From contig CAJBEZ010000071.1 of assembly GCA_903952205.1 (NCBI GenBank), forward strand, positions 1-64,000: 64,000 bases of DNA, read 5' to 3'. Shown piece after piece: positions 60,925-64,000 of this stretch; position 1 is the first letter of the stretch; each line of letters begins with the position of its first letter. The translations under genes and the position numbers were made by a program. The notes below the pieces were generated by a model, which had not been told where the DNA came from, did not search any database, and saw only the letters and a list, made by a program, of their open reading frames with translations. Source of the DNA: an uncultured Desulfomonile sp. (GTDB lineage Bacteria > Desulfobacterota > Desulfomonilia > Desulfomonilales > Desulfomonilaceae).

Positions 60925-61599
60925 ATGCTCGAAGTCAATGTTCAGAAAAAATTGGGCTCGTTTTCAATTAATGTGGTTTTTTTGGTCAAGGCCCCGGGAA
61001 TCACGGCTCTTTTTGGCCCATCAGGGTCGGGTAAGACTTCGGTTATAAACATGGTGGCAGGACTGTTGAAACCGGACCAGGGGCAAATCTCAGTCAACGG
61101 CAATACGGTTTTTGATTCTCGGCGGGGGATTGACGTTCCTCCTAACCGGAGGCGCCTGGGGTACGTGTTTCAGGACGGACGGCTTTTTCCACACCTGTCA
61201 GTAAAGTCCAATCTGACTTATGGTATGAAACTTACACGTAAAGACGAACAAGGGGTCAGCTTTGATAAGGCGGTCGATGTGCTGGACCTGGGGACACTGC
61301 TACACAGGAGACCGGCAAAGTTGTCGGGCGGTGAAAAGCAACGGGTTGCCATAGGCAGGGCGCTTCTGACAAATCCTTCCGTCCTGTTGATGGATGAACC
61401 GCTTTCATCATTGGATGAAGCTCGTAAGTCTGAAATTATCCCTTTTGTCTTACGAATGCAGAAGGAATTTCTTATACCGACTCTCTATGTCAGTCATTCT
61501 ACAGATGAGATATCTTCTCTGGCAGACCACGTGGTCGTAATACAATCTGGAGAAGTTGCGTCCAACGGCAAACCTGATTGGCTTTCAAGTGAAACTTGA
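60925..61599 (+). CDS. modC: Molybdate ABC transporter, ATPase, short form
   Basis: The 224-residue ABC ATPase has Walker A GPSGSGKTS, Q-loop FQDGRLFPHLS, signature LSGGEKQRVAIGRAL and Walker B LLMDEPLSSLD. It drives molybdate import. Typical ModC proteins are about 350 residues with a C-terminal Mop/TOBE molybdate-sensing domain, which is absent here, so feedback by that domain is lost. The frame ends cleanly after GLS-SET. Confidence 0.93.
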   Translation: MLEVNVQKKLGSFSINVVFLVKAPGITALFGPSGSGKTSVINMVAGLLKPDQGQISVNGNTVFDSRRGIDVPPNRRRLGYVFQDGRLFPHLSVKSNLTYGMKLTRKDEQGVSFDKAVDVLDLGTLLHRRPAKLSGGEKQRVAIGRALLTNPSVLLMDEPLSSLDEARKSEIIPFVLRMQKEFLIPTLYVSHSTDEISSLADHVVVIQSGEVASNGKPDWLSSET

Positions 61600-61796
61600 G
61601 AATCGGGGGCTTGTGCGGTTCCAGTCATATCCTATTCCAGTTATTTCCTGACACTTACCTAGACAACCTAGAACGTTATCCGTGCCATAGGACGTGAAAA
61701 ACTACTCTCAAACTACATGCGGTTGTTCAGGACCTGTTCCCGTTCAGCCAAAAGCAAATTCCACCAACTCTTCCCATCTGATAATGATATCCCCCA

Positions 61797-61922
61797 TTAG
61801 ACCGGAAATCTTTTCATACTGTTAACATTGTTGACATCTTCTTCGGTGAAGATTTCGAGGAAATTGCCGTCTTCGGTTATTTTTGCCGTGCGCCCACAGC
61901 ATCCATGCTCATATAAATCGGT
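61797..61922 (-). pseudogene. Short coding-like remnant between modC and the PiT gene
   Basis: A 41-codon open stretch on the minus strand (stop at 61797-61799) translates to a protein-like sequence with HGCCGRTAKIT and FLEIFTEEDVN. It has no usable start, being closed by TAA upstream. Its stop overlaps an ATG (TAATG) of a 17-codon frame that then ends. It looks like two decayed coupled genes. The remainder of 61600-62075 shows no gene. Confidence 0.3.
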
Positions 61923-61990
61923 TTATCGATAGTTATCAGCGCGGCAATAGGCCGTGGCACGATTAATGCTATCCATACGTGAGTCCATTG

Positions 61991-62013
61991 AAAGGCCGAT
62001 AATCGGCCTTTTT
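61991..62013 (+). terminator. Rho-independent terminator
   Basis: AAAGGCCGA-TAA-TCGGCCTTT forms a 9-bp stem with a 3-base loop, ending in five T. It separates the modABC transcript from the PiT gene. Confidence 0.65.
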
Positions 62014-62075
62014 CGAATGAGCCTCAAAGCAATTTGTTGACCAGCGCATGGCCATCCGTTTAACATGTCAAATGA

Positions 62076-63125
62076 TTGCGGATTCGTGTGGTCGAAGTGC
62101 CAGAACCTTTCTTAAACATAGCGATAAGTCTTACCCTTTGTTTTGCTTTCGTCAACGGGTTCCACGACGGAGGGAACGTTGTCGCAGCAACAATATGTTC
62201 GCGCTCCATGAACCCGTGGAGGGCGCTATTCTATGCGGCGGCGGCTGAATTTATCGGCCCGCTTCTACTTGGAACCGCTGTGGCCCGGACAATGTCCTCA
62301 TGTGTGCTGAAACCCGACATGGTTGAAGCGATAGACCCGCATCTTCTCAACATCATTGTCTCCAGCGCCATGGTCGGGGCTATGACATGGAAGCTTCCTA
62401 CATGGTATTTCGGTCTCCCCTCAAGTGGCTCACATGCGCTCATAGGTGGTCTCGTAGGCTCTGGGATAGTGGGCATGGGTGTTCAGTCCATAGTAATCGA
62501 CAAGGTTGTTTCGAGCGTTCTGCTGCCGCTCCTCATATCGCCCATCCTCGGAATCTTCCTTGGATACTTTATTTTTTCTGTAATAAGAACGATCTTCAGG
62601 GCCGCTCACCGGAGATCCGGCTTTTTTTTCGCCATTCTTCAGAGACCTGTAATGGTAACGCTGGCCGCCGCCCATGGATCCAACGACGCCCAGAAATCCA
62701 TGGGAGTGATCGCAATCCTGCTGTCAGCCAGGATCCACGAGGTTGAAAATGGACTGATACTGCCGCAATGGGTCGTCTACAGTTGCGCTGCGGCTATTGC
62801 GCTAGGGTTGCTCGCTGGTGGATGGCGCATTGTCAAGACGGTTGGTTTCGGGATATCCAAGATGGAACCGGTCCACTCTTTTGCGGCTCAGTTATCGTCT
62901 GGTATTATAATCCTGGGAGCTTCCGTGTTCGGTGGGCCTGTAAGCACAACCCAGGTAGTAGGTTCATCAGTGCTGGGAGTCGGCGCTTCCCGAAGGGCCA
63001 GTGGTGTCCGCTGGTCTTCCGCCGCGAACATTGCGTACGCGTGGGTCTTCACCTTCCCTGCTTCCATGCTGGTCGGAGCTTTTTTCTGCCGTCTCCTGAC
63101 CTGGCTGTTTTATCCTATAGGCTGA
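62076..63125 (+). CDS. PiT-family inorganic phosphate transporter
   Basis: The 349-residue inner-membrane protein has about 10 segments. Family signatures are FVNGFHDGGN at the first membrane segment and AHGSNDAQKSMG in the second half, with SSGSHALIGG between. It takes up phosphate (or metal phosphate) using an ion gradient. The start is uncertain: TTG 62076 gives this frame, while GTG 62088 or 62097 would also keep the first segment. No clear ribosome site is seen. Its DUF47 partner follows ten bases later. Confidence 0.92.
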   Translation: MRIRVVEVPEPFLNIAISLTLCFAFVNGFHDGGNVVAATICSRSMNPWRALFYAAAAEFIGPLLLGTAVARTMSSCVLKPDMVEAIDPHLLNIIVSSAMVGAMTWKLPTWYFGLPSSGSHALIGGLVGSGIVGMGVQSIVIDKVVSSVLLPLLISPILGIFLGYFIFSVIRTIFRAAHRRSGFFFAILQRPVMVTLAAAHGSNDAQKSMGVIAILLSARIHEVENGLILPQWVVYSCAAAIALGLLAGGWRIVKTVGFGISKMEPVHSFAAQLSSGIIILGASVFGGPVSTTQVVGSSVLGVGASRRASGVRWSSAANIAYAWVFTFPASMLVGAFFCRLLTWLFYPIG

Positions 63126-63135
63126 GGTTTCAATC

Positions 63136-63747
63136 ATGGCCCTCTGGAAGATATTCGGCAATAAGCGTGAGGTCGATTTTTATGAACTCCTGGTGGAGCA
63201 ATCCGAGAAGACGCTGCTTGGTTGTAAAGCGCTGGTGAAGTATCTTGACAATACCGCCGACCATGACGAAATGTCGAGACTGGAGCAGGAAGCGGATGAC
63301 ATAAGACGAATACTGATCGATGAAATCAACCAGACCTTCCTGACTCCAATGGATCGTGAAGATATTTTTACGCTGTCGCGAGCCATCGACGACGTCATTG
63401 ATCACGCTTACAACACCGTCAAGGAAATGGAAGTCTTCGAGGTCAGCGCCAACGAATTCCTTATCAAGATGGCTGAACTGCTGGTTAAGGGCGCTGAAGA
63501 ACTCACCAACGCCATAAAACACCTCAAGAAAAACCCGAATGTCGCCATTGAATATGTTGTGCGGGCCAAGCGACTGGAAAATAAAATGAATGACACCTTC
63601 CTGGCTGCCCTTAACCAGCTATTCGCCGGGAATAACATAAGGCAGATGCTTATCTATCGGGAGATATATCGCCACTTTAACCGCAGCGCCGACAGGGTTG
63701 ACGAGGCGGCGAACATCATTAGCGACATAGTTGTAAAGATGGGATAG
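63136..63747 (+). CDS. DUF47 (PhoU-like) partner of the PiT transporter
   Basis: The 203-residue all-helical protein has PhoU-like metal-binding E/D patterns, including EADDIRR and the EDIFTLSRAIDDVIDHAY block. DUF47 proteins occur next to PiT genes and are thought to regulate them in the cytoplasm. ATG 63136 follows GAGG. The gene ends just before a convergent gene. Confidence 0.9.
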   Translation: MALWKIFGNKREVDFYELLVEQSEKTLLGCKALVKYLDNTADHDEMSRLEQEADDIRRILIDEINQTFLTPMDREDIFTLSRAIDDVIDHAYNTVKEMEVFEVSANEFLIKMAELLVKGAEELTNAIKHLKKNPNVAIEYVVRAKRLENKMNDTFLAALNQLFAGNNIRQMLIYREIYRHFNRSADRVDEAANIISDIVVKMG

Positions 63748-63784
63748 TTCAGGATAGTGATGTAAGTTCCGTAGTCTTGGGCAT

Positions 63785-64000
63785 TTAATTATCCATTCCC
63801 GCCTGAATAGATATCTCGCTGTCTTCATTTCTCGTGGCGCCCAATTTATCCAGGATAGACACGGCAATTTTCTTGTCGGTCTCTTTTCCTTGAACCTTCA
63901 ACAAGGACACCTTCCTCCTTTTGGCCTCCGAGATGGTGTGGCTTGTCACGATACGCCTGTTTCCCGCAGATTCTTCGAGGCGGGTCTGTCCAAACGACAT
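63785..64000 (-). CDS. Unrecognised protein at the right edge, possibly partial
   Basis: A minus-strand frame of 71 codons begins with ATG exactly at the window edge, so it may continue upstream outside the window. It is charged and Ser/Lys-rich with no signal peptide or recognised domain. It converges on the DUF47 gene. Confidence 0.4.
   Translation of the reverse strand: MSFGQTRLEESAGNRRIVTSHTISEAKRRKVSLLKVQGKETDKKIAVSILDKLGATRNEDSEISIQAGMDN

Noticed and set aside
1-64000. CRISPR arrays, tRNA or rRNA genes
   Set aside because: No regular short repeats with spacers and no tRNA or rRNA signature was recognised in reading the window; a covariance-model scan was not possible.

Overview
The window looks like a chromosomal segment of a Gram-negative anaerobe of the Desulfobacterota (former Deltaproteobacteria, Syntrophobacterales/Desulfomonile-like). 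The reasons are roughly even base composition, TolC-type and lipoprotein outer-membrane signatures, hybrid sensor kinases, a Wzx/Wzy polysaccharide locus with partner-switching regulators, and a ModABC operon. The lineage is inferred from gene content only. No rRNA, tRNA or CRISPR array was seen.

Bases 1-10.4 kb are an accessory, patchy region. It holds an intact IS3-family element (1963-3380) that needs a -1 frameshift at A AAA AAG, a relict right end of a related element (128-188), a DUF4268 nuclease-like gene, several very small secreted repeat proteins, a Sel1-repeat protein, a phospholipase-D-like nuclease with coding-like sequence beyond its stop, a chagasin-type protease inhibitor, a coiled-coil lipoprotein and a chain of three overlapping Cys-containing microproteins. 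A 132-bp degenerate copy of the junction between two of these genes lies 1.7 kb away from its source.

Bases 10.4-13.4 kb carry a twin-CX3C secreted protein and glycogen phosphorylase. Bases 13.6-47.2 kb form a large exopolysaccharide locus: an active-looking phosphoglycosyl transferase (PGT) initiator, four further glycosyltransferases, a Wzy-like polymerase/ligase, a Wzx flippase, a Wzc-like co-polymerase with a kinase-type domain, a nucleotidyltransferase-kinase pair, uridine kinase, a WecG-type transferase fused to a PGT-like domain, two STAS proteins and one HATPase anti-sigma-like protein. Inserted in the locus are a TolC-family protein, an Sfp-type phosphopantetheinyl transferase, a bimodular NRPS (A-PCP-C-A-PCP-TE) whose thioesterase has Cys in place of the nucleophilic Ser, and a secreted GH9 enzyme with a beta-propeller inserted in its Ig-like domain. 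The most unusual feature is a pair of paralogous nucleotidyltransferase-beta-helix-PGT proteins at the two ends of the locus. Both appear to have lost the catalytic residues of both enzyme domains, and a third PGT-like domain fused to WecG has also lost its Asp-Glu dyad.

Bases 47.2-58.6 kb hold a metallophosphoesterase, a binding-protein/hybrid-kinase pair, mannose-6-phosphate isomerase, a UDP-sugar pyrophosphorylase and a CHASE-type hybrid kinase. Phosphorylase (glucose-1-P), pyrophosphorylase (UDP-glucose) and isomerase (mannose precursors) could feed the polysaccharide locus. Bases 58.8-61.6 kb hold a PadR regulator followed by modABC, and 62-63.7 kb a PiT phosphate transporter with its DUF47 partner. 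The right edge cuts or just includes an unrecognised minus-strand gene.
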